Of a DNA stretch of 64,000 nucleotides, positions 26,305-34,336 are shown piece by piece. Below the pieces are notes generated by a model. That model saw only the letters and a list, made by a program, of their open reading frames with translations, ran no database searches and was not told where the DNA came from. A program made the translations under genes and the position numbers. Numbering within the stretch: position 1 is the first letter of the stretch; every line of letters starts with the position of its first letter. The stretch comes from Candidatus Krumholzibacteriota bacterium (GTDB taxonomy: Bacteria; Krumholzibacteriota; Krumholzibacteriia; Krumholzibacteriales; WJIX01): NCBI GenBank assembly GCA_034520215.1, contig JAXHNR010000001.1, forward strand, positions 248,001 through 312,000, in the 5' to 3' direction.

Positions 26305-26726
26305 GGGGCAACCTCAATGCCAAATACCTGCAATATTGTATGCCTACTCATTTCAAGTAGCAAGTATAAAAAAATTGGAGTTTCCCCAATTTTTATAACC
26401 TATAAGGTAGTCGATGATATGTAATAGTATGCGTGAAAACGTAAAACCATTATATTTTCATCGATTCTGGCCCAAACTCTGCTTATGGATAATCTTCGGA
26501 CAATTGATTCAAGGATTATTTTTACGCGGGATATGTTAATTAAGTTTTTTATAAAAGAAATCTTGAAATTCTCGCAGAAAGGTTTCAATCTTCTGGTATA
26601 AAGAAATTCAAGGGCTATAGCTTTTTTATAAAGCGGAAGTTTTTATTTACGTGATTGCGGCTCGGAATTCCATAAAGGGCCTTAGGGAGTAGAATAGAAA
26701 AATTATAAACAGGAATGTGAGGTAAA
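26305..26726. other. Intergenic region with a decayed element end
   Basis: This 422-base region separates divergent symporter and acyl-CoA-synthetase genes. It contains a terminal fragment of the structured element (26375-26432). The remainder is AT-rich, with no clear gene, hairpin or strong promoter. A 62-codon minus frame at 26400-26588 shows no family features. Confidence 0.5.
26375..26432 (-). repeat. Fragment of the structured interspersed element (one terminus)
   Basis: TTGGAGTTTCCCC followed by AATTTTTATAACCTATAAGG and the GTAGTCGATGAT...GTATGCG stretch matches one end of copy 2 (15944-16002) almost base for base. Sequence after 26432 no longer aligns. The terminus is closer to the consensus than that of copy 2, but no opposite end is present. 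Confidence 0.7.
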
Positions 26727-28271
26727 ATGCTTGTTAACGATTTGCTTGAAAAAAGCGCCGAGCGTTTTCCCGATAAAAACGCCGTATGGTTTAAGGGTGA
26801 AACAAGAACTTATTCTGAAATTCTTAATATGTCCAGGAAAGTAAGTGGTTATCTGGCGGATCATAATATAGAGCGCGCAGACAGAGTCGCCGTACTTATT
26901 GAGAATTCCCATGACCATATCATAGCGTATTTCGGGGTTCTCTTCGCGGGATGCGTGTCGGTAAGTCTCAATACTCAGACTACCACGGAGGCTTTGATCT
27001 ATCTCCTCAATAACAGTGACGCCAAGGCAATTATTACAACAGGCAAATATTCAAAGCAGTTACTGCCGGCTCTTAAGAAATGTCCGAAAATAAAAGAAAT
27101 TATAATAGATCAAGAGGACCTTTCAGGGTATAAAAAAATAGGTCATTGTAACACAGTTTCACTGGCTGATGTTTATAAAGGTGAAGCCGCGAAAAATGAT
27201 GTGCGTTCTATTGATATTGATCTCGCCGAGATAGTATACACGTCGGGAAGCACGGGAAATCCTAAGGGTGTAATGCTTACTCACTTAAACCTGGTGAGTA
27301 ATATGAGATCGATTGTCAGTTACGCCCATCTGTCAGAAGATGACAGCATTCTTGTTGTTCTGCCTTTTTATTATATTTACGGGAAATCGCTCCTTCTGAC
27401 TCATTTTCTCGTGGGAGGAACAGTTATTATCGATAATAACTTCCTTTATCCTAATCAGGTGCTCGCTACCATGAAAAAGCAGAAAGCGACGGGATTTGCG
27501 GGGGTTCCCTCAACTTTCATGATCCTTCTCGACCGCTCTTCAGTTAGGAAGTATTCATTCGATTCACTTCGTTATCTTATGCAGGCAGGGGGGGCGATGG
27601 CTCCTTCTGTCCAGAGGGAAGTGAAAGAGGTTTTTTCTCCCGCTAAGCTCTACATTATGTACGGAGCTACCGAGGCCGCCCCCAGACTCTCTTATCTTGA
27701 ACCTGATCGGCTTGATGACAAGCTCGGCTCTATTGGAAAAGCGGTTGATAATGTTGATTTACTGCTGGTTGACGATAATGGAAATCCCGTTCCCCCGGGG
27801 GAGGTGGGAGAAATTGCCGCCAGGGGATCGAATATCATGCGGGGTTACTGGAAAGACCCGGAAGGAACGGCGGAAGTATTGCGCAATGGTTTGTACTATA
27901 CCGGCGATCTCGCTAAGATTGACGATGAAGGTTTCTTTTTTGTAGTGGGAAGAAGCAAAGATATTATAAAGGTAAAGGGATTTAGAGTAAGCGCCAAGGA
28001 GATTGAAGAAAAGATCCTCGAACTGAATGAAGTTCACGAAACCGCTGTTATAGGCGTTGATGATGATATATTGGGGGAGGCGGTAAAAGCCTTTATTGTA
28101 CCCCGTTCAGAAGGTGACTGTGATAGTGATATGATCGAAAAATACCTCAGAGAAAATTTACCGCAGTATAAACTGCCTAAATTTATAGAGTTTCGCAGGA
28201 AACTGCCGAAGAATAAATCAGGCAAAATCTTGAAACAGAAATTGAAGGAAGAAATAAGCGGCGATGAATAA
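26727..28271 (+). CDS. AMP-forming acyl-CoA synthetase / acyl-acid ligase (paralogue 1)
   Basis: The 514-residue ANL-superfamily enzyme activates a carboxylic acid with ATP, most likely a fatty acid, for transfer to CoA or a carrier protein. It has the P-loop YTSGSTGNPKG (171-181), MYGATEAAPR, YTGDLAKIDDEGFFFVVGRSKD and the C-terminal lysine motif in PKNKSGKILK. The ending overlaps the start of the pcm-like gene by 8 bases. ATG at 26727 is preceded by AATGTGAGGT, a modest ribosome site. A second ANL enzyme lies at 30818-32563. The acyl substrate and acceptor cannot be told from sequence alone. Confidence 0.85.
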   Translation: MLVNDLLEKSAERFPDKNAVWFKGETRTYSEILNMSRKVSGYLADHNIERADRVAVLIENSHDHIIAYFGVLFAGCVSVSLNTQTTTEALIYLLNNSDAKAIITTGKYSKQLLPALKKCPKIKEIIIDQEDLSGYKKIGHCNTVSLADVYKGEAAKNDVRSIDIDLAEIVYTSGSTGNPKGVMLTHLNLVSNMRSIVSYAHLSEDDSILVVLPFYYIYGKSLLLTHFLVGGTVIIDNNFLYPNQVLATMKKQKATGFAGVPSTFMILLDRSSVRKYSFDSLRYLMQAGGAMAPSVQREVKEVFSPAKLYIMYGATEAAPRLSYLEPDRLDDKLGSIGKAVDNVDLLLVDDNGNPVPPGEVGEIAARGSNIMRGYWKDPEGTAEVLRNGLYYTGDLAKIDDEGFFFVVGRSKDIIKVKGFRVSAKEIEEKILELNEVHETAVIGVDDDILGEAVKAFIVPRSEGDCDSDMIEKYLRENLPQYKLPKFIEFRRKLPKNKSGKILKQKLKEEISGDE

Positions 28272-28971
28272 GCAAAAAGCAGCTATTATATATTTTATGT
28301 TTATAACACTGGCCGCTTCCGGATGCTCTTCAGGCGAACCGGCCTATGAGAAATTAAGAGAGAGGATGGTAAGCAAACAGATAACAGCCAGGGGACTTAC
28401 AGATTCTCTTGTAATTTCTTCCATGCTTGAAGTTCAAAGACATCTCTTCGTGCCTGCCAGATTTAAGATGAACGCCTATGTTGACAGCCCTCTTCCGATA
28501 GGACTGAATCAGACTATTTCTCAGCCGTATATTGTGGCGCTTATGACATCTTCACTTAATTTGAAGGGAAGTGAGAGGGTGCTGGAAATTGGAACGGGGT
28601 CCGGATACCAGGCAGCTGTTCTGGCTAATATTGCTGATTCTGTTTACAGTATTGAAATCATTCCCGAGCTCGCGGCAAGAGCTGAAGCGCTTCTTGATAC
28701 TCTGGAATATGATAATGTACAAGTCAGAGCCGGTGACGGGTATGACGGGTGGCCCGGCAAAGCTCCATTTGACGCGATTATAGTAACCGCCGCCGCGCCC
28801 AGAATTCCAGAGAAGCTTGCTGGGCAGCTGCGCGAAGGAGGAAGATTAGTTATTCCGGTCGGAGATTTTATGCAGCACCTGAATGTGTATAATAAGGTGG
28901 ACGGAGAACTGAAATTGATCCAGTCCTCTCCGGTAAGGTTTGTGCCCATGACAGGCAAGATAAGGGATTGA
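28264..28971 (+). CDS. pcm: Protein-L-isoaspartate O-methyltransferase, predicted lipoprotein
   Basis: The 235-residue protein matches PIMT: LxVQRHLFVPARF, LPIGLNQTISQPYIVALM with the substrate-binding Ser/Gln-Pro, the SAM loop VLEIGTGSGYQAAVLA, acidic E in YSIEI, GDGYDGWP and the C-terminal RFVPMTG. PIMT repairs isoaspartyl residues by SAM-dependent methylation, normally in the cytosol. Unusually, the N-terminus is a hydrophobic leader ending LAASGC (Cys at position 21), a plausible lipoprotein signal. If real, the enzyme would sit outside the cytoplasm, where SAM is not normally found. The frame overlaps the preceding ligase gene by 8 bases and precedes the HD gene by 7 bases, so the three are one operon. 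Family call is firm; export is inference. Confidence 0.88.
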   Translation: MNKQKAAIIYFMFITLAASGCSSGEPAYEKLRERMVSKQITARGLTDSLVISSMLEVQRHLFVPARFKMNAYVDSPLPIGLNQTISQPYIVALMTSSLNLKGSERVLEIGTGSGYQAAVLANIADSVYSIEIIPELAARAEALLDTLEYDNVQVRAGDGYDGWPGKAPFDAIIVTAAAPRIPEKLAGQLREGGRLVIPVGDFMQHLNVYNKVDGELKLIQSSPVRFVPMTGKIRD

Positions 28972-28978
28972 TTATCGT

Positions 28979-29776
28979 ATGAAAAAGAAAGAGCTTGAGG
29001 AGCTGAAAGATTGGTTCGCGATGTATGTTCAAACCTTCAAAGCCTCCGGGTATGGAGAACTGGAAAATATTGTTCTTAAAGAGAAGCACTCGAGGAGGGT
29101 AAGTAAAGAGGCGCTGGAAATGGGAGCTCAGATGGGAGCAGATGCTGAGAAGCTTCATCTTATTGAGGCTATCGGGCTTCTTCACGATGTTGGAAGATTT
29201 GAGCAGTTTGTAAGATATGGAACATTCGTTGACGCCGAGTCGGTTGACCACGCGGAGTTTGGCGTTGAGATTCTTAAAAGAAGAGCTATTCTTGATCGTC
29301 TTGACCGAAAGGAACAGGAGATTGTTTTTTGCGCGATATTACATCATAACAAGTTTTCTCTGCCGAAAGGTGAACCGGAAGAATGCCTGTTCTATCTTAA
29401 GTTACTGAGAGACGCGGACAAACTGGATATATGGAATGTTATGATCGATTATTATTCAAATGGGGACAGCTATTCTAACGAAGCTGTTGGCCTCGGCCTT
29501 CCTGATACCGAAGGTATCTCTCTGGAAATCCTGGATGATCTTCATGAAGGGAGGACGGTAAGGTCCTCGGAATTAAAGAACCAGAATGATTTTAAACTCC
29601 TTCAGATCAGCTGGATATACGGAATTAATTTTAGCTGCGCGCTCAAACGGGTATTAAAAAGAGGATATATCGAAAGTGTGCGTTCCTTCCTGCCCGAAAG
29701 CGACCAAATCGATGATGCTGTTTCAGAAGCAATAGCCAGGGCTGAAAAGAGAGTTCAGTCAATAGAGCATAAGTAG
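28979..29776 (+). CDS. HD-domain metal-dependent phosphohydrolase
   Basis: The 265-residue protein has the HD-superfamily metal set: H37 in KEKHSRRVS, H69-D70 in LLHDVGRF, H91, H122-H123 in ILHHNKF, and a D-A-D-K-L-D stretch (145-150). The family hydrolyses phosphate esters of nucleotides or cyclic nucleotides; the substrate is not evident. It has no signal peptide or sensor domain. Spacing of 7 bases from the pcm gene suggests co-transcription. Confidence 0.85.
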   Translation: MKKKELEELKDWFAMYVQTFKASGYGELENIVLKEKHSRRVSKEALEMGAQMGADAEKLHLIEAIGLLHDVGRFEQFVRYGTFVDAESVDHAEFGVEILKRRAILDRLDRKEQEIVFCAILHHNKFSLPKGEPEECLFYLKLLRDADKLDIWNVMIDYYSNGDSYSNEAVGLGLPDTEGISLEILDDLHEGRTVRSSELKNQNDFKLLQISWIYGINFSCALKRVLKRGYIESVRSFLPESDQIDDAVSEAIARAEKRVQSIEHK

Positions 29777-29803
29777 AAATTTCCCCTTAAAATCAGGGCA
29801 ACA

Positions 29804-29837
29804 TTCTAGAAACTCCAAGACATAAAAGTTTTTAGAA
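29804..29837. terminator. Possible bidirectional transcription stop between convergent genes
   Basis: TTCTAGAAACT (29804-29814) pairs with AGTTTTTAGAA (29827-29837), one mismatch in 11 pairs, with a 12-base loop. It lies between the convergent HD and UbiA genes. The lack of a strong T run makes it tentative. Confidence 0.4.
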
Positions 29838-29867
29838 CTAAATCCCTCAGGTCTGTTAATTTTTATT

Positions 29868-30833
29868 CTATTTCAGAGCCGGATATGATATCTGGAATCT
29901 GAGTTTATAGTAGACGCGGGTTATCAGGAGTACTGCAGCCAGATAAGGTATATATAGTTTGAATATAACGCCGGCCGCGATTGAGAATATCAATGTCGAT
30001 ATCTTGGCCGGCAGAAGAATTCTTTTTTCAGACAGGGCTTTTATTTTTGAAAAGAGGGGAAATAAAAAGAAAGGCAGGGAAAAGAGAGACGCGTACATGG
30101 CTGTTTTATTTTCAACTATAATGGCGGCGGCAACGGAAAGGGCCATAAGTATTAGAGATATGATCACTCCTGCCCGCTGTTCGAGAATTACCCCGCTTGT
30201 TTTAAGTTTACTTTTCCTGTCGCCTTCCGTGTCGGCGATTGTTGTTATAAGGTGGACAGAGGCTACGGCTAGAGGATACGGAAGGAGAATTTCCCATCCT
30301 TCAATTCGGCCGGAGACCACCATCCATCCGGCAAGTGTGTTAAGAATACCGCTGCCGAGGGCGTTTGAAGCTATATCGAGAACGGGCCTTCTTTTAAATC
30401 TGAGCGGTTCAATCGAATAAGCAAGCCCCAGCATTAAGCTGAGGATGAGAATAATTATAAATCTTCCGGGAAGAAGAAGGGCGGCTGTGATAAATGAAAC
30501 GAGTATAAGGATAAAAGTTTCTGTCCAGGCGGCTTTTACTTTTATAATACCTCGCGGAATCAGGAAGAGTTTGTTGTTGGCAAGATCCGTTTCTTTGTCT
30601 GTTATCTGGTTAATTATATAAACGGCTCCAAGCAGAGCGGTGAATGACAAAATTCCGTAGAGAAGAAGATGATTTCCCGTTGATTTTCCGGCTATATCTG
30701 CTCCGTGATAAGCGCCCAGAAGAAAAAATGTCCACACGGGGATTAGAATTATCGGACGAAGAAGAAATATATAGTCGGGCGGTAAGCTTTTTTTCTCTGT
30801 TGTTAAGCTCAACTTTCCTATTCCCTGACCCAT
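29868..30833 (-). CDS. UbiA-family membrane prenyltransferase
   Basis: The 321-residue protein has about nine hydrophobic helices, the first aspartate-rich motif NQITDKETD (75-83) and the second motif DTEGDRKS. UbiA enzymes attach a polyprenyl chain to an aromatic or other acceptor, such as quinone precursors, heme or geranylgeranyl-glycerol phosphate. The acceptor is not clear; no menaquinone or heme genes are adjacent. The ATG start overlaps the 3' end of the acyl-CoA synthetase gene by 16 bases, so the two are translationally linked. That hints at lipid metabolism. Confidence 0.85.
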   Translation of the reverse strand: MGQGIGKLSLTTEKKSLPPDYIFLLRPIILIPVWTFFLLGAYHGADIAGKSTGNHLLLYGILSFTALLGAVYIINQITDKETDLANNKLFLIPRGIIKVKAAWTETFILILVSFITAALLLPGRFIIILILSLMLGLAYSIEPLRFKRRPVLDIASNALGSGILNTLAGWMVVSGRIEGWEILLPYPLAVASVHLITTIADTEGDRKSKLKTSGVILEQRAGVIISLILMALSVAAAIIVENKTAMYASLFSLPFFLFPLFSKIKALSEKRILLPAKISTLIFSIAAGVIFKLYIPYLAAVLLITRVYYKLRFQISYPALK

Positions 30834-32563
30834 GATATCATGTGACGTTTGAGCTTGTTTGTGGTTGTTCTTGGAAGTTCCTCATCCCTTATCTGAAAAT
30901 CGGATATCCTCTTATAATCGGGCAGATTATCAGATATTTTATTTATCTGATTCGAAATAACCGATTTTATCCCTTCTTCCGTGAGGGGTTTTTCTACATC
31001 CCCGGATGAACCGAAGGTGTCGTAATCCGGAACTATGATAGCGGCGATACGTACGTTCCCGCGTTTGTCCTCATTCTTTACTATAGCGCTTTCCAGGATA
31101 AACTTATCTCGGTTGAGCAGTAGCTCGAGTTCATCAGGGTAGATGTTCTTGCCGCCGGGGGTTATTATTACCGATTTTTGTCTGCCCATGATAGTTATGT
31201 AACCGTCCGGGTCCATCCTGCCTAGGTCTCCCGTGAAGAGACGCCCGTTCTTTAAAACGTTATTTGTGGCATCGGGGTTTTTGTAGTATTCCTTCATTAC
31301 ATTTTCTCCAGTTACCACAATTTCCCCCACACCTTCTTCATTCGGATTGTTTATTTCAACATCGATACCGTCAAGGGCTGTTCCCACCGTTCCGAAAACC
31401 GGATTCTCGGGAGGATTAAAGCTGACAACCGGCGACGCTTCAGTAAGACCGTATCCTTGAACAAGGGGTATTCCCGCTGAAATCAGATCCTTTTCTATAT
31501 CCGGGCGGAGAGGAGCGGCGCCGCTTATACAAAGCTTAAGGTCCTTCAGGCCTGACATGTCTGCCGCACCGCGGGGTGTTTCAGTTTTGCCCAGCAGGCG
31601 GGAGAATCCAGATTTGATCTTCCCTAAAAAGCGGGAGAAAAAGCCGCTTTCCGAGGTGTCTTTTCTCTCTTCCGGCTGTAGGAATTCCATCAGGTGTTCC
31701 AGAAGAAGCGGAACGGCGACAATTACAGAAATATCCTCTTCTTTTACATCCTGCAGTATGATGTTTGGTTTTAGAGACCGGCTGAAAACTACAGTTGAAC
31801 CGGAGGTGAATGCGGTGAGAAAAACGCATGTGGTCGCGAATGTGTGATAAAGCGGAAGGATACAGAGAAAGTTGTCATCGCTGAGCAGGAGCGCTCTTTT
31901 TCTGATGGAATCGAGATCTGAAATGATATTCCTGTGAAGTAAGACGGCGCCTTTTGGCTTTCCCGTAGTTCCCGACGTATAGCAGATTGCTGCAGTATCA
32001 TCAGCTGATATTTCGCTTTTACGCTGGAAAAAACTCGATTCCCCGTCGTTTATTGACTTTTTCCCGTTTGCCATGATTTTACCCAGGCTGATTGGCAATT
32101 CACCTGAATCATCTTCGCCTATTAATATTACTTTTACCCCTTCGATATGCATATTCTCTATATGGGCTTTGTAAATTTTAAGGGATGTGACAAGAAATTT
32201 TGCTTCGGAATGCATAAGGAGATGACGTATTTCATTTTCTTTAAGCATCGGGTCCAGAGGTACGATTATACTGTTGCTGGAAGTTACAGAGGCGTAAACC
32301 AGAGCCCATTCGGGAGAGTTCTCACCGATAAGAATTACTTTGTCATTTTTCTCGAGTCCCTCGAGTATAAATCCCGTGCCGAGAAAAGAGATCAACCGGT
32401 TGAATTCTTTGTATGAGATTTCCTGGTAGCCCCATTCGTGACGTTTTCTCAGAGCGTTCCTTCCGACCCATCTTTTAGCGCTGTCTTCGAAAAGATCCGA
32501 AAGTGTTTTAATCCCTTGATCTTTGAGGGATTGTATTTTTTGTTCTTCCTGTAACTTTTTCAT
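30818..32563 (-). CDS. Long-chain acyl-CoA synthetase-like AMP-forming ligase (paralogue 2)
   Basis: This 581-residue ANL enzyme has P-loop CYTSGTTGKPKGAV (about 194-207), LPLYHTFA, GYGLTEASP, FTGDLGRMDPDGYITIMGRQKS and the C-terminal TTTNKLKR region, which supplies the adenylating Lys. There is a basic insert at about 308-340. The sequence resembles bacterial FadD-type long-chain fatty-acid ligases. ATG follows GAGGAGAG by about 7 bases, a strong site. It forms an operon with the overlapping UbiA gene. A role in phospholipid acyl recycling or polyprenyl/lipid biosynthesis is possible; the exact substrate is unknown. Confidence 0.88.
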   Translation of the reverse strand: MKKLQEEQKIQSLKDQGIKTLSDLFEDSAKRWVGRNALRKRHEWGYQEISYKEFNRLISFLGTGFILEGLEKNDKVILIGENSPEWALVYASVTSSNSIIVPLDPMLKENEIRHLLMHSEAKFLVTSLKIYKAHIENMHIEGVKVILIGEDDSGELPISLGKIMANGKKSINDGESSFFQRKSEISADDTAAICYTSGTTGKPKGAVLLHRNIISDLDSIRKRALLLSDDNFLCILPLYHTFATTCVFLTAFTSGSTVVFSRSLKPNIILQDVKEEDISVIVAVPLLLEHLMEFLQPEERKDTSESGFFSRFLGKIKSGFSRLLGKTETPRGAADMSGLKDLKLCISGAAPLRPDIEKDLISAGIPLVQGYGLTEASPVVSFNPPENPVFGTVGTALDGIDVEINNPNEEGVGEIVVTGENVMKEYYKNPDATNNVLKNGRLFTGDLGRMDPDGYITIMGRQKSVIITPGGKNIYPDELELLLNRDKFILESAIVKNEDKRGNVRIAAIIVPDYDTFGSSGDVEKPLTEEGIKSVISNQINKISDNLPDYKRISDFQIRDEELPRTTTNKLKRHMISWVRE

Positions 32564-32894
32564 TTGATTACTCTCCTCGAATTATATCCTGACTGCGAAT
32601 CATCTTTTATAGCTTTATCTTATTTAAGGCCTTTTTATTATAACGGTCTTTCGGTTTTGATATAGTCAGCATTTCTTGCGGTAGAGCTGATAATAATCCT
32701 TTACAAGGCATCCGCCGCGTCTTTCAGAATAGCACGATAGAAATAATACAGGCAAATGGTTTTTAGGGTTAGTTGTTTATTTCGTTTTGACAAATTTGGA
32801 GTAGAAAAATTCTCAATTACGGATACCGGTGCCTGATATACCCCTTTTTACAGGCTGCAGGAGCGAAAAACGCCATTTCAGATGTAAGAAGATA
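32564..32894. other. Intergenic region upstream of the acyl-CoA synthetase operon
   Basis: This 331-base region has no coding frame I would support. On the minus strand a TATAAT (plus 32581-32586) lies close to the start of the ligase gene, but it has no good -35 box. I see no repeat, RNA gene or terminator-like stem. Confidence 0.35.
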
Positions 32895-33395
32895 TTACCA
32901 ACTCTGCCTGTGATCTCTGGATTTGTCGTATTGGGTTCTAGCTTCTTTCTCTTCAGCCGGATATCCTATCGCTATCAGACTTAAGACGCCGATATTCTCG
33001 GGAATGGACAGGATCTTTTTTATCGCGGACACCCTCTCTTCACGAGGGTGGCATCCGAGCCAGCAAGAACCAAGGTCAAGGGATGCGGCGGCTATAAGTA
33101 TGTTTTCGGTCACGGCGCTGCAGTCCTGCACCCAGTAGTCCGGAGAGATCCCGGTATCACCGCACACAGCTATAGCGGCTGTAGCTTCAAAGAGCATTTT
33201 CCCGTAAGGATGCCCTTCAGCCAGTCTGTTCAGTGTTTCTCTTTCTGTTACGGTTACAAGATGCCACGGCTTTCTATTTCTGCTGGACGGCGCCGCCATT
33301 CCGGCCTCAACTATTTTAGTTAGTTTTTCTTCTTCAATCTCCCGTTCTTTGAATTTCCTGATACTTCGTCTCGCTAAAATTATATCAATAGACAT
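32895..33395 (-). CDS. Nitroreductase-family FMN oxidoreductase
   Basis: The 166-residue protein has the ARRSIRKF N-terminal FMN-binding segment, AAPSSRNRKPW, and the C-terminal GCHPRE and LIAIGYPAEEK motifs of compact nitroreductases. These flavoproteins reduce nitro or quinone compounds with NAD(P)H, often as dimers. The length is slightly short for the family. ATG follows GGGAGGA by 7 bases. It is 20 bases downstream of the SpoU methyltransferase gene on the same strand, so they may be co-transcribed. Confidence 0.88.
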   Translation of the reverse strand: MSIDIILARRSIRKFKEREIEEEKLTKIVEAGMAAPSSRNRKPWHLVTVTERETLNRLAEGHPYGKMLFEATAAIAVCGDTGISPDYWVQDCSAVTENILIAAASLDLGSCWLGCHPREERVSAIKKILSIPENIGVLSLIAIGYPAEEKEARTQYDKSRDHRQSW

Positions 33396-33415
33396 AGCTT
33401 TATCCTCCCTATTCT

Positions 33416-34234
33416 TTATGATTTGATCGATCTCTGTCTTAATATTTCATATAGAAGCACGGCCCCGGCCGTAGATACGTTGAGTGAATCCACATCTCCT
33501 TTCATAGGTATATTAACGATATTATCTGACGCGATAAACCATTTTTTTCTTAATCCTCTCTTTTCACTGCCCAGGATAATCGCGCAGGGAAGAGTAAGGT
33601 CGATGTCGGTATAATTCAGCTTCGAGTCAGGGGAAGAACTGATTATATTTATCTTTTTTTTCTTAAGCCACTCTATTATTTCGTCAGAGCCGGCATTTGC
33701 TGTGGGAACTGTAAATACGGCTCCAAGGCTGGAACGTATGATATTAGGATTAAAGAGATCTGTCTTTAAATCGCTGGCTATAAGCGCGGAAACTCCCGCG
33801 CCGTCTGCAGTTCTAAGAAGAGCGCCGATATTGCCGGGTTTTTCCACATTGTCAGCTACAAGATAGGATGGATTTTGATCTTCGGGAAGGTCTTCAAGTC
33901 CTGTTTCGCGCGCGGCCGCTACCGCGACAAAGCCGCCTGTTGTGCCTCGATAGGCTATTTTGCCGAAGACATGCCTTGAGACTGTGATTATACTGCAGTT
34001 CTTTTTCTTAAGAGTATTGAGAAGTGAAATTGCTTCATCGCTTTTTATGATTTCCATGCAGCAGTATACATCTTTAAGAGATGTTCCGGCGCGGATCGCG
34101 GCACTCAGCTCACGCACCCCTTCTATCGAGGTAAGCCCCGTTTTATCACGCTCATTTTTTTTCCTCAGTCTGATCAGTGATTTTATGCCGGGGTTCTTCG
34201 CGCTGGTTATATTTGTTGAGTTGTCGATGTTCAT
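33416..34234 (-). CDS. SpoU/TrmH-family RNA 2'-O-methyltransferase
   Basis: The 272-residue protein has a substrate-binding N-terminal domain (about 10-105) and a knotted SPOUT domain with the three family motifs: NVEKPGNIGALLRTADGAG, ILGSEKRGL and IPMKGDVDSLNVSTAGAVLLYE. It should methylate a ribose in rRNA or tRNA. The exact target (RlmB-like 23S versus another) cannot be fixed. The gene begins the minus-strand run that continues with the glycan genes beyond 34337, but it is probably independent of them. Confidence 0.9.
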   Translation of the reverse strand: MNIDNSTNITSAKNPGIKSLIRLRKKNERDKTGLTSIEGVRELSAAIRAGTSLKDVYCCMEIIKSDEAISLLNTLKKKNCSIITVSRHVFGKIAYRGTTGGFVAVAAARETGLEDLPEDQNPSYLVADNVEKPGNIGALLRTADGAGVSALIASDLKTDLFNPNIIRSSLGAVFTVPTANAGSDEIIEWLKKKKINIISSSPDSKLNYTDIDLTLPCAIILGSEKRGLRKKWFIASDNIVNIPMKGDVDSLNVSTAGAVLLYEILRQRSIKS

Positions 34235-34336
34235 TCTGGATCAGCGTATTTCCCCCTGCCGGCTGGTTGGAATCAAGGGTTTTATCAAATTCGGCCTATA
34301 TTTCTCTATTCGCAAATAAACAGGTTTAGAGTTTAT

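Noticed and set aside
2564-26432. Possible CRISPR or tandem repeat array
   Set aside because: Copies are kilobases apart, in both orientations and differently truncated; they are interspersed elements, not an array.
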